Assembly (NCBI RefSeq): GCF_900112415.1
Contig: NZ_FOLV01000030.1
Coordinates: 1 to 47,282 of the forward strand
DNA from: Bacillus sp. 491mf
Lineage (GTDB): Bacteria > Bacillota > Bacilli > Bacillales > Bacillaceae_G
Reading direction: 5' to 3'
Length of the DNA stretch: 47,282 nucleotides
A program made the translations under genes and the position numbers. Within the stretch, counting starts at the first letter, position 1. The number at the start of each line of letters is the position of its first letter. This document shows, one piece after another, positions 10,203 through 18,076 of this stretch. A model generated the notes under the pieces. It was given only the letters and a program-made list of their open reading frames with translations, was not told where the DNA came from and ran no database searches.

Positions 10203-11660
10203 ATGGAAAAGCAAGTGAGAGTGCGCTATGCGCCAAGTCCAACAGGACACTTACATATCGGAAATGCACGTACGGCATTATTTAACTATTTATTCGCTCG
10301 TAGTCAAAATGGAAAATTTATTATCCGTATTGAAGATACAGACGTAAAGCGTAATATTGCTGGCGGCGAAGAAAGCCAATTAACATACTTAAAATGGCTT
10401 GGCATGGACTGGGATGAAAGTGTTGATGTTGGTGGTGAATACGGTCCGTACCGTCAAATGGAGCGTTTAGATATTTATAAAAAGTTATATGAAGATTTAC
10501 TTGAGCGTGGTTTAGCATATAAATGCTATATGACAGAAGAAGAATTAGAAGCAGAACGTGAGGGGCAAATCGCTCGTGGTGAAACACCTCGCTATGCAGG
10601 TAATCACCGTGAACTAACAGAAGAACAAGTTAAACAATTCGAGGAAGAAGGACGTATTCCGAGCATTCGTTTCCGCGTACCTGAAAACCGTGAATATGTT
10701 TTTAATGATATCGTAAAAGGTGAAGTATCCTTTAACTCAAATGATTTCGGTGATTTTGTTATCGTGAAGAAAGATGGTATTCCAACTTATAACTTTGCTG
10801 TAGCAGCAGACGATCATTTTATGGAAATCTCACATGTTCTTCGCGGCGATGATCACATTTCGAATACACCAAAACAAATGATGATTTATGAAGCATTTGG
10901 TTGGGATGTACCGCAATTTGGTCATATGACTTTAATCGTGAATGAAAGCCGTAAAAAATTAAGTAAACGCGACGAATCAATTATTCAATTTATTGAACAA
11001 TATGAAGCGTTAGGATATCTTCCAGAAGCAATTTTTAACTTTATCGCATTATTAGGTTGGTCACCAGTAGGGGAAGAGGAAATCTTCTCTAAGGACGAGT
11101 TTATTGAAATGTTCGATGCAGCTCGTTTATCGAAATCACCAGCGTTATTCGATTCTCAAAAATTAAAATGGATGAATAACCAATATATGAAAAAGCAGGA
11201 CTTAGATCGCGTTGTTGAATTAAGCTTACCGCATTTAGTGAAAGCTGGCCGTGTAAGTGAACATTCAAGTGAACAAGAATTAGCTTGGATTCGCGATGTG
11301 ATTGCTCTATATCATGATCAAATGAGCTTCGGTGCTGAAATTGTTGAGTTATCTGATATGTTCTTTAAAGACCATGTAGATTATGAAGAAGAAGGACAAG
11401 AGGTACTGAAAGGCGAACAAGTACCAGAAGTTCTTCGCGTGTTTGCGGCAGAATTAGAAGCATTAGAAGAAGTAGAACCTGGAGCGGTTAAAGCAGCGAT
11501 TAAAGCTGTTCAAAAACAAACTGGTCAAAAAGGAAAAGGATTGTTCATGCCAATTCGTGTTGCGACAACTGGTCAAACACACGGTCCAGAACTTCCAAAT
11601 GCAATTGCGCTTCTTGGAAAAGAAAAAGTTTTAAATCGTGTTCGTAAAGTAATTGGTTAA
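10203..11660 (+). CDS. gltX: glutamyl-tRNA synthetase
   Basis: GluRS charges tRNA-Glu and, in Bacillus, also mischarges tRNA-Gln for later amidation by GatCAB. At 485 residues the length is standard from ATG 10203 (MEKQVRVR), which has GGAAGGTG at 10187-10194; an in-frame start 30 bases upstream is less likely. The class I signatures are HLHIGN near residue 15 and KLSKR at 252-256. The C-terminal anticodon-binding region is complete. The cysE promoter overlaps its stop codon, so cysE and cysS are transcribed at least partly on their own. Confidence 0.97.
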   Translation: MEKQVRVRYAPSPTGHLHIGNARTALFNYLFARSQNGKFIIRIEDTDVKRNIAGGEESQLTYLKWLGMDWDESVDVGGEYGPYRQMERLDIYKKLYEDLLERGLAYKCYMTEEELEAEREGQIARGETPRYAGNHRELTEEQVKQFEEEGRIPSIRFRVPENREYVFNDIVKGEVSFNSNDFGDFVIVKKDGIPTYNFAVAADDHFMEISHVLRGDDHISNTPKQMMIYEAFGWDVPQFGHMTLIVNESRKKLSKRDESIIQFIEQYEALGYLPEAIFNFIALLGWSPVGEEEIFSKDEFIEMFDAARLSKSPALFDSQKLKWMNNQYMKKQDLDRVVELSLPHLVKAGRVSEHSSEQELAWIRDVIALYHDQMSFGAEIVELSDMFFKDHVDYEEEGQEVLKGEQVPEVLRVFAAELEALEEVEPGAVKAAIKAVQKQTGQKGKGLFMPIRVATTGQTHGPELPNAIALLGKEKVLNRVRKVIG

Positions 11661-11685
11661 CATTTTACGGATTTAGAAATATAAT
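11657..11685 (+). promoter_or_regulatory. promoter of the cysE-cysS T-box transcript
   Basis: TTAACA (11657-11662) and a perfect TATAAT (11680-11685) are 17 bases apart. The -35 overlaps the gltX stop codon. The start would be near 11692, just before the T-box leader. Confidence 0.65.
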
Positions 11686-11699
11686 AAAAATACTCCAAA

Positions 11700-11985
11700 A
11701 CGAAATAAACAAAAGCGACGAGAAGGAGAAGTAGAAAATCATGCTTTTCACAGAGAAAACCACCATTTGGCTGGAAGTGGTTTAAAAGCGGATTTTTGAA
11801 GTGCCCCTTTGAGTCTTCTGCTGAACAACGAATGTATGTCGAGAAACGTCATGATGATGTAAAGTAAGCAGAAGCGGTATAAACCGTTATCATGTTTGAG
11901 TTTGAGGTCTTTTTAGGCCTAAACAGAGTGGAACCGCGCTTGTAAGGCGTCTCTGTCTATATAGACAGAGACGCCTTTTTCTATA
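11700..11985 (+). promoter_or_regulatory. cysteine-specific T-box riboswitch
   Basis: This is a tRNA-sensing leader. Stem I is closed by GCGAC (11715-11719) with GTCG near 11838-11841. The specifier codon in its internal loop is TGC (11802-11804), the Cys codon, in the context GAAG-TGC-CCC. The T-box core GTGGAACCGCG lies at about 11928-11938, with the TGGA bulge pairing to the tRNA 3' end at 11929-11932. A terminator follows. Uncharged tRNA-Cys should stabilise the antiterminator and allow expression of cysE and cysS. Confidence 0.95.
11944..11981 (+). terminator. T-box terminator
   Basis: This is a perfect inverted repeat with 17-base arms (11944-11960 and 11961-11977) running into a T tract. 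Its 5' arm lies immediately downstream of the T-box sequence, as needed for the terminator and antiterminator switch. Confidence 0.93.
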
Positions 11986-11989
11986 TAAA

Positions 11990-12206
11990 CTCAAATTGAA
12001 AAAGCGACATAAAACCATTCTTTTTAGCTGGTCGGGAGCACTGGTCATGCGTAGCAGCACTCTATATGTCGAGAATTTAAAGTGGGTTCATATATACCTT
12101 ACAGGTGTGGATAGAGTTTGTATGTATCGATAGCCGGAAAAACTAGATTGGTGGAAAAGAAATCCACTGAGGGGAGTTTCACTTTAAATAAAAAGGGGGA
12201 ACACAG
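11990..12206 (+). ncRNA. unexplained structured leader between the T-box and cysE
   Basis: This 217-base gap contains no ORF. A first block opens with AAAGCGACATA (12001-12011) and closes with TATATGTCGAGAA (12063-12075), the same closing sequences as stem I of the preceding T-box. A second block is closed by a perfect 10-bp helix (12075-12084 with 12180-12189). Inside it are an 8-bp helix (12090-12097 with 12120-12127, one G-U pair) and a hairpin (12151-12155 with 12163-12167), which together form a three-way junction. The cysE Shine-Dalgarno AAGGGGGA follows within a few bases. It could be a degenerate second T-box or a different cis-acting RNA. I do not recognise a known family. Confidence 0.5.
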
Positions 12207-12872
12207 ATGTTTAAGAGGCTTCGGGAGGATATTGAAGTCGTCTTTGAACAGGATCCAGCGGCGAGAAGTTATATCGAAGTAATTTTAACTTACTCTGGAT
12301 TGCACGCAATTTGGGCACATCGTATTGCGCACGCCTTTTATAAACGGAAGTTTTTCTTTTTTGCACGTGCTATCTCGCAAATGAGTCGTTTTTTTACAGG
12401 TATTGAAATTCACCCAGGAGCAACGGTCGGTCGCAAGTTTTTTATCGATCATGGTATGGGCGTTGTAATTGGAGAAACGTGTGAAATTGGAGATAACGTG
12501 ACAATTTATCAAGGTGTTACATTAGGTGGAACAGGAAAAGAAAAAGGAAAACGTCATCCAACGATTAAAGATAATGTGTTAATTGCAACAGGTGCGAAAG
12601 TACTTGGATCGATTACGGTTGGAGAAAATTCCAAAATTGGTGCTGGTTCAGTTGTACTGAAAGAAGTGCCTGCGCATTCTACAGTTGTAGGCATTCCTGG
12701 TCGTGTCGTGATTCAAAATGGCGTAAAAGTAGGGCAAGAATTAAATCATTGTGATCTTCCGGATCCAATTTTTGATAAGTTGAAAGCGATGGAAGAAGAG
12801 CTTGAACAATTGAAAAAACAATTAGTATTGAAAACAGAAAGGATGGATAAAAATGACTATTCACATTTATAA
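12207..12872 (+). CDS. cysE: serine O-acetyltransferase
   Basis: CysE makes O-acetylserine from serine and acetyl-CoA, the first step of cysteine synthesis. The 221-residue protein has an N-terminal helical region (about 1-65) followed by a left-handed beta-helix of hexapeptide repeats. The catalytic histidines lie in the [10 protein letters not shown] and related coils, and [12 protein letters not shown] forms the active-site loop. The C-terminal tail is predicted coiled and acidic. Its 3' end overlaps the cysS start by 20 bases, indicating translational coupling. Placement behind a cysteine T-box links precursor supply to charging of tRNA-Cys. Confidence 0.96.
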   Translation: MFKRLREDIEVVFEQDPAARSYIEVILTYSGLHAIWAHRIAHAFYKRKFFFFARAISQMSRFFTGIEIHPGATVGRKFFIDHGMGVVIGETCEIGDNVTIYQGVTLGGTGKEKGKRHPTIKDNVLIATGAKVLGSITVGENSKIGAGSVVLKEVPAHSTVVGIPGRVVIQNGVKVGQELNHCDLPDPIFDKLKAMEEELEQLKKQLVLKTERMDKNDYSHL

Positions 12873-14250
12873 TACGTTAACGCGTCAGAAAGAAGCGTTT
12901 ATTCCTTTAGAAGAAAATAAAGTGAAAATGTATGTATGCGGACCAACTGTATACAATTACATTCATATTGGGAATGCAAGACCACCTATGGTATTCGACA
13001 CAGTACGTCGTTATTTAGAACATAAAGGGTATGATGTACAATATGTTTCTAATTTTACTGATGTAGATGATAAATTAATTAAAGTGGCGAATGAGCTAGG
13101 AGAAGATGTTCCGACAATTGCAGACCGCTTTATTAAAGCATACTTTGAAGATGTAACTGCATTAGGTTGCAAACATGCAACGGCTCACCCTCGTGTAATG
13201 GAAAATATGGATATTATTATTGAGTTTATTCAAGAACTTGTAACTAAGGGATATGCATATGAATCTGAAGGTGATGTGTATTACAAAACGAAAGAATTTG
13301 AAGGATACGGTAAATTATCACATCAACCAATTGCAGACCTTCGTCATGGTGCGCGCATTGAAGTTGGAGAAAAGAAACATGATCCACTTGACTTTGCGTT
13401 ATGGAAAGCAGCAAAAGAAGGAGAAATCTTCTGGGATAGCCCTTGGGGGAAAGGTCGCCCAGGTTGGCATATTGAATGCTCGGCAATGGCACGTAAGTAT
13501 TTAGGTGATACAATCGATATTCATGCTGGTGGGCAAGATTTAACATTCCCGCATCATGAAAATGAAATTGCGCAATCAGAAGCGTTGACTGGAAAAACAT
13601 TTGCACGTTACTGGATGCACAATGGATATATTAATATTAATAATGAAAAAATGTCTAAATCGTTAGGTAACTTTGTTCTTGTTCACGATATTATTAAGCA
13701 GTACGATCCACAATTAATTCGTTTCTTTATGTTATCTGTGCATTATCGTCACCCGATTAATTTTAGTGAGGAATTATTGCAACATACAAGTAACGGATTA
13801 GATCGTATTAAAACGGCTTATGTTAACTTAAAGCATCGTATGGAAAGTAGCACAGATTTAACGGATCATAATGAGAAGTGGTTAGCTGAGCTGGAGAAGT
13901 TCCAGGTTGCATTTGAAGAGGCAATGGATGATGACTTTAATACAGCAAACGCTGTAACAGAGCTATACAACTTAGCAAATCATGCAAATCAATATTTATT
14001 AGAAGAGCATACATCAAAATTGGTAATTGAATCGTACATGAAGCAATTTGAAGCGTTATTTGGAATTTTAGGATTAGAATTAACGAAAGAAGAATTGCTT
14101 GATGAGGAAATTGAAGCATTAATCCAAAAACGTATTGAGGCTCGTAAAAATCGTGATTTTGCATTATCTGATCAAATTCGCGATGAGTTAAAAGAGCGTA
14201 ACATTATTTTGGAAGATACACCACAAGGTACGAGATGGAAAAGAGGTTAA
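12853..14250 (+). CDS. cysS: cysteinyl-tRNA synthetase
   Basis: CysRS charges tRNA-Cys. The 465-residue class I enzyme has the N-terminal [13 protein letters not shown], with zinc ligand C29 and HIGN at 38-41. Further zinc ligands are expected in the HIECSA and FPHHENE segments, and KMSKS is intact at 266-270. The C-terminal helical anticodon domain (DALR-like) is complete. The start lies inside the end of cysE, behind AAAGGATGG. It shares the T-box transcript, so its own substrate tRNA controls it. Confidence 0.97.
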   Translation: MTIHIYNTLTRQKEAFIPLEENKVKMYVCGPTVYNYIHIGNARPPMVFDTVRRYLEHKGYDVQYVSNFTDVDDKLIKVANELGEDVPTIADRFIKAYFEDVTALGCKHATAHPRVMENMDIIIEFIQELVTKGYAYESEGDVYYKTKEFEGYGKLSHQPIADLRHGARIEVGEKKHDPLDFALWKAAKEGEIFWDSPWGKGRPGWHIECSAMARKYLGDTIDIHAGGQDLTFPHHENEIAQSEALTGKTFARYWMHNGYININNEKMSKSLGNFVLVHDIIKQYDPQLIRFFMLSVHYRHPINFSEELLQHTSNGLDRIKTAYVNLKHRMESSTDLTDHNEKWLAELEKFQVAFEEAMDDDFNTANAVTELYNLANHANQYLLEEHTSKLVIESYMKQFEALFGILGLELTKEELLDEEIEALIQKRIEARKNRDFALSDQIRDELKERNIILEDTPQGTRWKRG

Positions 14251-14252
14251 AC

Positions 14253-14654
14253 ATGATTGATGCAAAGCAATTGAATAGCTTAGCGTTAGCGTATATGGGT
14301 GATGCGGTATATGAACAATATATCCGCTATCACCTGCTTCAAAAAGGAACAGTTCGTCCGAACCAACTACATCGTTTGAGTACAAACTTTGTTTCTGCAA
14401 AAGCGCAAGCAAAAGTTGTTTATCATTTACTAGAGACATCATTTCTTACTGAGGAAGAAGAAGCTGTATTAAGAAGAGGGCGTAATGCAAAATCAGGTTC
14501 TGTTCCGAAGAATACGGATGTACAAACGTATCGGCATAGTACTGCTTTTGAAGCGGTGATTGGATATCATTATTTATTAAATCATCAAACGCGAATAGAA
14601 GAGATTGTATTTGAAGCGATTCGTGTATTAGAGAATCAGGAGGGAGGCGCGTAA
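14253..14654 (+). CDS. mrnC: Mini-ribonuclease III, 23S rRNA maturation
   Basis: Mini-III is a ribonuclease III catalytic domain without the double-stranded RNA binding domain, and it matures 23S rRNA ends in Bacillus. The 133-residue form starts at ATG 14253 with AAGAGG about seven bases upstream; an in-frame ATG at 14235 overlaps cysS and lacks a site. The signature [11 protein letters not shown] is at 11-21, with D17 and E21 in catalytic positions, and the second motif ([12 protein letters not shown]) carries the distal acidic residue. It sits 2 bases after cysS and just before rlmB, another 23S rRNA processing gene. Confidence 0.94.
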   Translation: MIDAKQLNSLALAYMGDAVYEQYIRYHLLQKGTVRPNQLHRLSTNFVSAKAQAKVVYHLLETSFLTEEEEAVLRRGRNAKSGSVPKNTDVQTYRHSTAFEAVIGYHYLLNHQTRIEEIVFEAIRVLENQEGGA

Positions 14655-14656
14655 GC

Positions 14657-15400
14657 GTGAATAGTGAATATATTATTGGTCGTAACCCTGTAATTGAAGC
14701 GTTGAGATCAGGGCGCGATATTAATAAGATTTGGGTTGCAGAAGGTGCTGCAAAAGGACAAGTGCAAATTGTACTTGCATTAGCGAAGGAAAACAAAATT
14801 TTAGTACAGAATTCACCAAAGAAAAAATTAGATCAACTTGTAGAAGGGAATCATCAAGGTGTAGTTGCGCAAGTGGCGGCATATGAATATGCGGACTTAG
14901 AGGACTTATTTGCAGTGGCTGCTAAGCGGAATGAAGATCCTTTCTTTTTAATTCTTGATGAGATTGAAGATCCGCACAACTTAGGTTCTATTATGCGTAC
15001 TGCAGATGCGGTAGGAGCTCACGGTATTATTATTCCAAAACGCAGAGCGGTTGGTTTAACAGCGGCAGTTGCGAAGGCTTCGACGGGAGCGATTGAGTAT
15101 GTTCCGGTAGCTCGTGTGACAAATTTATCGAGAACGATTGATGAGTTGAAAGAGCGTGGGCTTTGGATTGCAGGTACAGATGCAAAAGGAAAAGATGACT
15201 ATCGTAATTTAGATGGAAAGATGCCAATTGGCTTAGTTATTGGTAGTGAGGGGAAAGGTATGAGTCGCTTAATTGGCGAGAAATGTGACTTCCTCATCCA
15301 TTTGCCGATGGCAGGTAAAGTTACATCCTTAAATGCTTCAGTTGCTGCTAGTTTATTAATGTATGAAGTGTATCGGAAACGTTATCCAATCGGTAAGTAA
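14657..15400 (+). CDS. rlmB: 23S rRNA (guanosine-2'-O-)-methyltransferase RlmB family
   Basis: This is a SpoU/TrmH-type (SPOUT) methyltransferase of 247 residues. An N-terminal L30e-like substrate-binding domain (about 1-75, from IIGRNPVIEALR) precedes the trefoil-knot catalytic domain. The three SPOUT motifs are visible: NLGSIMRTADAVG, VIGSEGKGMSRL and LNASVAASLLMYE. The start codon is GTG 14657, with GGGAGG at 14642-14647. The target, by homology, is the 2'-O of a conserved 23S guanosine, but a paralogue with another target cannot be excluded. It is 2 bases after mrnC and 2 bases before rae1. Confidence 0.92.
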   Translation: MNSEYIIGRNPVIEALRSGRDINKIWVAEGAAKGQVQIVLALAKENKILVQNSPKKKLDQLVEGNHQGVVAQVAAYEYADLEDLFAVAAKRNEDPFFLILDEIEDPHNLGSIMRTADAVGAHGIIIPKRRAVGLTAAVAKASTGAIEYVPVARVTNLSRTIDELKERGLWIAGTDAKGKDDYRNLDGKMPIGLVIGSEGKGMSRLIGEKCDFLIHLPMAGKVTSLNASVAASLLMYEVYRKRYPIGK

Positions 15401-15402
15401 GA

Positions 15403-15915
15403 ATGAATGATATTTTAATCGTTGATGGCTACAACATTATTGGGGCTTGGGCAGATTTAAGAAAGCTAAGGGATGTAGATTTGCAGGCTTCACGCGACTT
15501 ACTTATTGATAAAATGGCAGATTATCAAGGGTATACAGGCACGAAAGTTATGATTGTGTTTGATGCATATTCTGTTTATGGAATTGAAAAGAAGATGAAA
15601 CAGGCGCGTGTTGACGTAATTTTTACAAGAAAGAACCAAACAGCTGATGAGAAAATCGAGCAACTCGCGATTGAACTACGTAATATTAATACGCGTATTT
15701 ATGTTGCGACGTCTGATTACACAGAGCAGTGGGCTATTTTTGGACAAGGTGCCCTGCGTAAATCAGCGCGGGAGTTAGAGATAGAAGTTCAGGCGATGGA
15801 ACGTACCGTACGTGATGAAACGAAGAAAACAAAAGAAACACAACCGGCTATGCGAACGATATTTAGTGATGAAGTTACAGAAAAATTAGAAAAGTTAAGA
15901 CGAGGAGGGCGTTGA
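15403..15915 (+). CDS. rae1: Rae1 (YacP), ribosome-associated NYN-domain endoribonuclease
   Basis: This is a PIN-like NYN-domain nuclease of 170 residues. In B. subtilis the orthologue cleaves mRNA in the ribosomal A site. The N-terminal ILIVDGYNIIGAW supplies the first acidic catalytic residue, MIVFDAYSV the next, and TADEKIEQL and VATSDYTEQ the rest of the metal site. The C-terminal 45 residues are charged and helical. The start ATG follows rlmB by two bases. The hairpin at its stop codon overlaps the sigH promoter. Confidence 0.9.
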   Translation: MNDILIVDGYNIIGAWADLRKLRDVDLQASRDLLIDKMADYQGYTGTKVMIVFDAYSVYGIEKKMKQARVDVIFTRKNQTADEKIEQLAIELRNINTRIYVATSDYTEQWAIFGQGALRKSARELEIEVQAMERTVRDETKKTKETQPAMRTIFSDEVTEKLEKLRRGGR

Positions 15916-15932
15916 AACATTGACGCTCTCCT
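15903..15932 (+). other. hairpin at the end of rae1 overlapping the sigH promoter
   Basis: A 10-bp stem with one G-T pair has arms at 15903-15912 and 15923-15932. The arms span the rae1 stop codon region and the -35 of the next promoter. No T tract follows, so it may act as an mRNA 3'-end stabiliser or a weak terminator. Confidence 0.5.
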
Positions 15933-15949
15933 TGTGCTTACTGTATAAT
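15920..15949 (+). promoter_or_regulatory. sigma-A promoter of sigH
   Basis: TTGACG (15920-15925) and a perfect TATAAT (15944-15949) are separated by 18 bases. In B. subtilis sigH is transcribed from a sigma-A promoter repressed by AbrB. The flanking A+T-rich DNA is compatible with this but proves nothing. Confidence 0.75.
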
Positions 15950-15982
15950 ATTGTTAAATAACTAGCGGTCGGAGGGATCAGA

Positions 15983-16663
15983 TTGGAAGTAGACTTCGTA
16001 AGCGACAACAATGTTATATTTAATGGTTTAGAGGATGAAGAGATAGTTGAATTAGTAAGGAAAGGTAATGTAGATGCGCTGGAGTATTTGATTCATAAGT
16101 ACAAAAATTTTGTACGTGCCAAATCAAGATCTTATTTTTTAGTTGGCGCTGATCGTGAAGATATTATTCAAGAAGGTATGATTGGATTATTTAAGGCGAT
16201 TCGTGATTATAAAGAGGACAAGCTATCTTCCTTTAAAGCCTTTGCGGAATTATGTATTACACGCCAAATTATTACCGCTATTAAAACTGCGACAAGACAG
16301 AAACATATTCCTTTAAATTCGTACGTATCTTTAGACAAACCGATTTATGATGAAGAATCTGATCGCACTTTATTAGATGTTATATCTGAAGCGAAGATGA
16401 CGGATCCTGAAGAGATGATTATTAGCCAAGAAGAGTATGTTGATATAGAATCAAAAATATCTGAATTATTAAGCGATTTAGAAAGAAAAGTACTGTCTTT
16501 GTACTTAGATGGAAGGTCGTATCAAGAAATTTCAGAGCAATTGAATCGTCATGTGAAATCCATTGATAACGCTCTGCAACGAGTGAAAAGAAAACTAGAA
16601 CGTTATATGGAAATGAGAGAAACGGCAACCGTTAATGCACCCTCTATTAAGCGAAATATATAA
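15983..16663 (+). CDS. sigH: RNA polymerase sigma factor SigH (sporulation and transition state)
   Basis: SigH directs transition-phase and early sporulation genes. The 226-residue protein has the region 2 block (about 45-110), including the SYFLVGADREDIIQEGMIGL core-binding helices and the FKAFAELCITRQI -10 recognition segment. Region 4 has a helix-turn-helix at about 175-210 (GRSYQEISEQLNRHVKSIDN). The start codon is TTG 15983, supported by GGAGGGA a few bases upstream. The N-terminal 20 residues differ from B. subtilis, but the conserved blocks are intact. It is monocistronic by position, with a terminator-like hairpin after it. Confidence 0.96.
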   Translation: MEVDFVSDNNVIFNGLEDEEIVELVRKGNVDALEYLIHKYKNFVRAKSRSYFLVGADREDIIQEGMIGLFKAIRDYKEDKLSSFKAFAELCITRQIITAIKTATRQKHIPLNSYVSLDKPIYDEESDRTLLDVISEAKMTDPEEMIISQEEYVDIESKISELLSDLERKVLSLYLDGRSYQEISEQLNRHVKSIDNALQRVKRKLERYMEMRETATVNAPSIKRNI

Positions 16664-16775
16664 ATGCCATTTAAAAAACCAAATATACATAGCGGCAGCT
16701 TATATGTTTGGGAATAAAAAACGGGTTTATATAGATGTTGCTTAAAGGTATATTAAAATAATAGATTAATATAAA

Positions 16776-16805
16776 AGAGGGGCTTTTCCTCTCCTTTTCT
16801 TTTTG
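16776..16805 (+). terminator. terminator-like hairpin after sigH
   Basis: A short stem (AGAGG 16776-16780 with CCTCT 16788-16792) is followed by a long pyrimidine, T-rich run. The stem is only 5 bp, so strength is uncertain. Confidence 0.5.
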
Positions 16806-16822
16806 GAGTAGGGGGAGTGTCA

Positions 16823-16852
16823 TTGACATTGTATTTTATTGTATGATACATT
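16823..16852 (+). promoter_or_regulatory. promoter for rpmG-secE
   Basis: A perfect TTGACA (16823-16828) is followed after 18 bases by TACATT (16847-16852). An alternative -10 (TATGAT, 16842-16847) would leave too short a spacer. It lies about 36 bases before the rpmG start codon. Confidence 0.45.
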
Positions 16853-16887
16853 TTTAAGGAAATAATGTTACGAGGCTGGTGTAACAA

Positions 16888-17034
16888 GTGAGAAAAAAAG
16901 TTGTACTCGCATGTGAAAAGTGCAATAATCGAAACTATTCCACAATGAAAGATACAAGCTCAGTAGAGCGTCTTGAAATAAAGAAATTTTGTAAAACATG
17001 CAATGCGCATATGATTCATAAGGAAACAAAATAA
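16888..17034 (+). CDS. rpmG: 50S ribosomal protein L33, zinc-binding type
   Basis: This short gene encodes 48 residues from GTG 16888. Two CXXC pairs, C9/C12 and C35/C38, mark the zinc-containing form of L33. Bacilli usually carry more than one L33 gene, of which the copy beside secE corresponds to rpmGB; whether others exist here lies outside the window. The ribosome site is a weak GAGG at 16872. secE follows after 32 bases. Confidence 0.93.
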   Translation: MRKKVVLACEKCNNRNYSTMKDTSSVERLEIKKFCKTCNAHMIHKETK

Positions 17035-17066
17035 ACAATCGTAATTATGCACTGGAGGTTCCGGAA

Positions 17067-17246
17067 ATGCGTTTGACGAACTTTTTTGGCGATGTAAGCC
17101 GTGAAATGAAAAAAGTAAGTTGGCCGAAAAAAGATGAATTATTCCGTTCGACACTGACTGTAATTGCAACTGTTGTGTTCTGTGCAGTTTTCTTTGCAGT
17201 GGTGGATATGGGGATTTCTTCTTTAATTCGTTTAATTCTTGAATAA
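17067..17246 (+). CDS. secE: SecE, preprotein translocase subunit
   Basis: SecE is the essential small clamp of the SecYEG channel. The 59-residue protein has an amphipathic cytoplasmic N-terminal half (with the conserved MKKVSWPKKDEL) and one transmembrane helix at about residues 31-54. That is the single-span form typical of Firmicutes. GGAGGT lies 8 bases before ATG 17067. Its partner secY is at 43125 in the same window. Confidence 0.95.
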   Translation: MRLTNFFGDVSREMKKVSWPKKDELFRSTLTVIATVVFCAVFFAVVDMGISSLIRLILE

Positions 17247-17269
17247 GAAGCACTTATACATGATATAAT
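17239..17269 (+). promoter_or_regulatory. possible nusG promoter overlapping the secE stop
   Basis: TTGAAT (17239-17244) lies 19 bases before a perfect TATAAT (17264-17269), which is preceded by TGA, giving an extended -10. The long spacer weakens the -35, but the extended -10 could compensate. Confidence 0.45.
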
Positions 17270-17296
17270 GTTAATGTTATTTATACGAACTGTGTA

Positions 17297-17319
17297 AAAG
17301 CCCGGTGAACGGGTTTTTT
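17297..17319 (+). terminator. intrinsic terminator between secE and nusG
   Basis: CCCG (17301-17304) pairs with CGGG (17310-17313) and is extended by A-T and G-T pairs, with a run of six T at 17314-17319. It lies about 20 bases after the predicted start of the promoter upstream, so it could end secE transcripts or attenuate nusG. Confidence 0.7.
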
Positions 17320-17344
17320 CATTTGCGCGAAAAAATGTACGTCA

Positions 17345-17375
17345 GGGAGGGAAGGACGGTCGTCCTAAATCAATG
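17345..17375 (+). promoter_or_regulatory. nusG ribosome site with a hairpin in the spacer
   Basis: The best Shine-Dalgarno, GGGAGGG (17345-17351), is 21 bases from the only credible start codon, ATG 17373. The spacer contains a perfect AGGAC-GGTC-GTCCT hairpin (17353-17366). Folding it would leave an effective spacing of about 7 bases. A weaker AAGGA at 17352-17356 is the alternative site and is lost when the hairpin forms. Confidence 0.55.
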
Positions 17376-17906
17376 GAAAAACGTTGGTATGTTGTCCATA
17401 CTTATTCTGGATATGAAAATAAAGTAAAAACGAACCTAGAGAAACGTGTAGAATCGATGGGTATGCAAGATAAGATTTTCCGTGTTATTGTTCCAGAGGA
17501 AACAGAAGTAGAGATGAAAAACGGAAAAGAGAAAATAACGAAGAGGAAAGTATTTCCTGGCTACGTATTAGTAGAACTTATCATGACAGATGATTCTTGG
17601 TATGTTGTTCGCAATACACCAGGAGTAACAGGGTTTGTTGGTTCTTCTGGATCTGGTTCAAAACCATCTCCGTTATTGGAAGAAGAAGTAGTTGTGATCT
17701 TAAAACACATGGGAATGGAAAATGAAGTGGTTGATTTTGACTTTGAACTTCATGAGACTGTACGTGTGAATGAAGGTCCGTTTGCGAACTATACAGGTGC
17801 TATTAATGAAATTGACCTAGAAAAACAAAGGGTTACAGTGCTTGTTGATATGTTTGGTCGCGAAACTTCAGTTGAGTTAGACTTCCACCAAATTGAAAAA
17901 TTATAA
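17373..17906 (+). CDS. nusG: transcription elongation factor NusG
   Basis: NusG binds RNA polymerase and, in Bacillus, promotes pausing at T-rich sites and assists coupling. The 177-residue protein has an NGN domain (about 1-105, with WYVVHTYSGYE at the start and the FPGYVLV strand) and a C-terminal KOW domain (about 125-177, with GPFANYTG and VDMFGRE). Length is standard. No other in-frame start codon lies near, so the unusual ribosome-site spacing is real. Its neighbours secE, rplK and rplA are the usual ones. Confidence 0.97.
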   Translation: MEKRWYVVHTYSGYENKVKTNLEKRVESMGMQDKIFRVIVPEETEVEMKNGKEKITKRKVFPGYVLVELIMTDDSWYVVRNTPGVTGFVGSSGSGSKPSPLLEEEVVVILKHMGMENEVVDFDFELHETVRVNEGPFANYTGAINEIDLEKQRVTVLVDMFGRETSVELDFHQIEKL

Positions 17907-17914
17907 AATCGAAC

Positions 17915-17943
17915 TTGAAATGAATTGTAAAAAGTGATAATAT
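17915..17943 (+). promoter_or_regulatory. possible rplK promoter
   Basis: TTGAAA (17915-17920) and TAATAT (17938-17943) are 17 bases apart. A terminator hairpin begins about 14 bases downstream, before rplK. Confidence 0.5.
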
Positions 17944-17956
17944 CTTTAAAGTCAAT

Positions 17957-17984
17957 ACGTCTTCGGAAACGGAGACGTTTTTTG
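17957..17984 (+). terminator. terminator between nusG and rplK
   Basis: A 9-bp stem (17957-17965 with 17970-17978, one T-G pair) is capped by a GAAA tetraloop and followed by six T. It is a strong intrinsic terminator by appearance. Confidence 0.85.
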
Positions 17985-18016
17985 AGAAAATTTTATCGCT
18001 AAAGATAAAATATGAA

Positions 18017-18050
18017 GTGGGAGGGCAAAAAATAATTGCCCATTGACCAC
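18017..18050 (+). other. rplK leader hairpin
   Basis: GGGCAA (18023-18028) pairs with TTGCCC (18036-18041), and GTGG (18017-18020) can pair with CCAC (18047-18050). It lies just upstream of the rplK Shine-Dalgarno. An autoregulatory site for L1 or L11 would be plausible here but is not shown by the sequence. Confidence 0.4.
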
Positions 18051-18076
18051 ATCACGGACTTAAGGAGGTGTGTCTC

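Noticed and set aside
13244-13606. Minus-strand ORF of 120 codons inside cysS
   Set aside because: Antisense to conserved CysRS sequence, with no family match that I can recognise.
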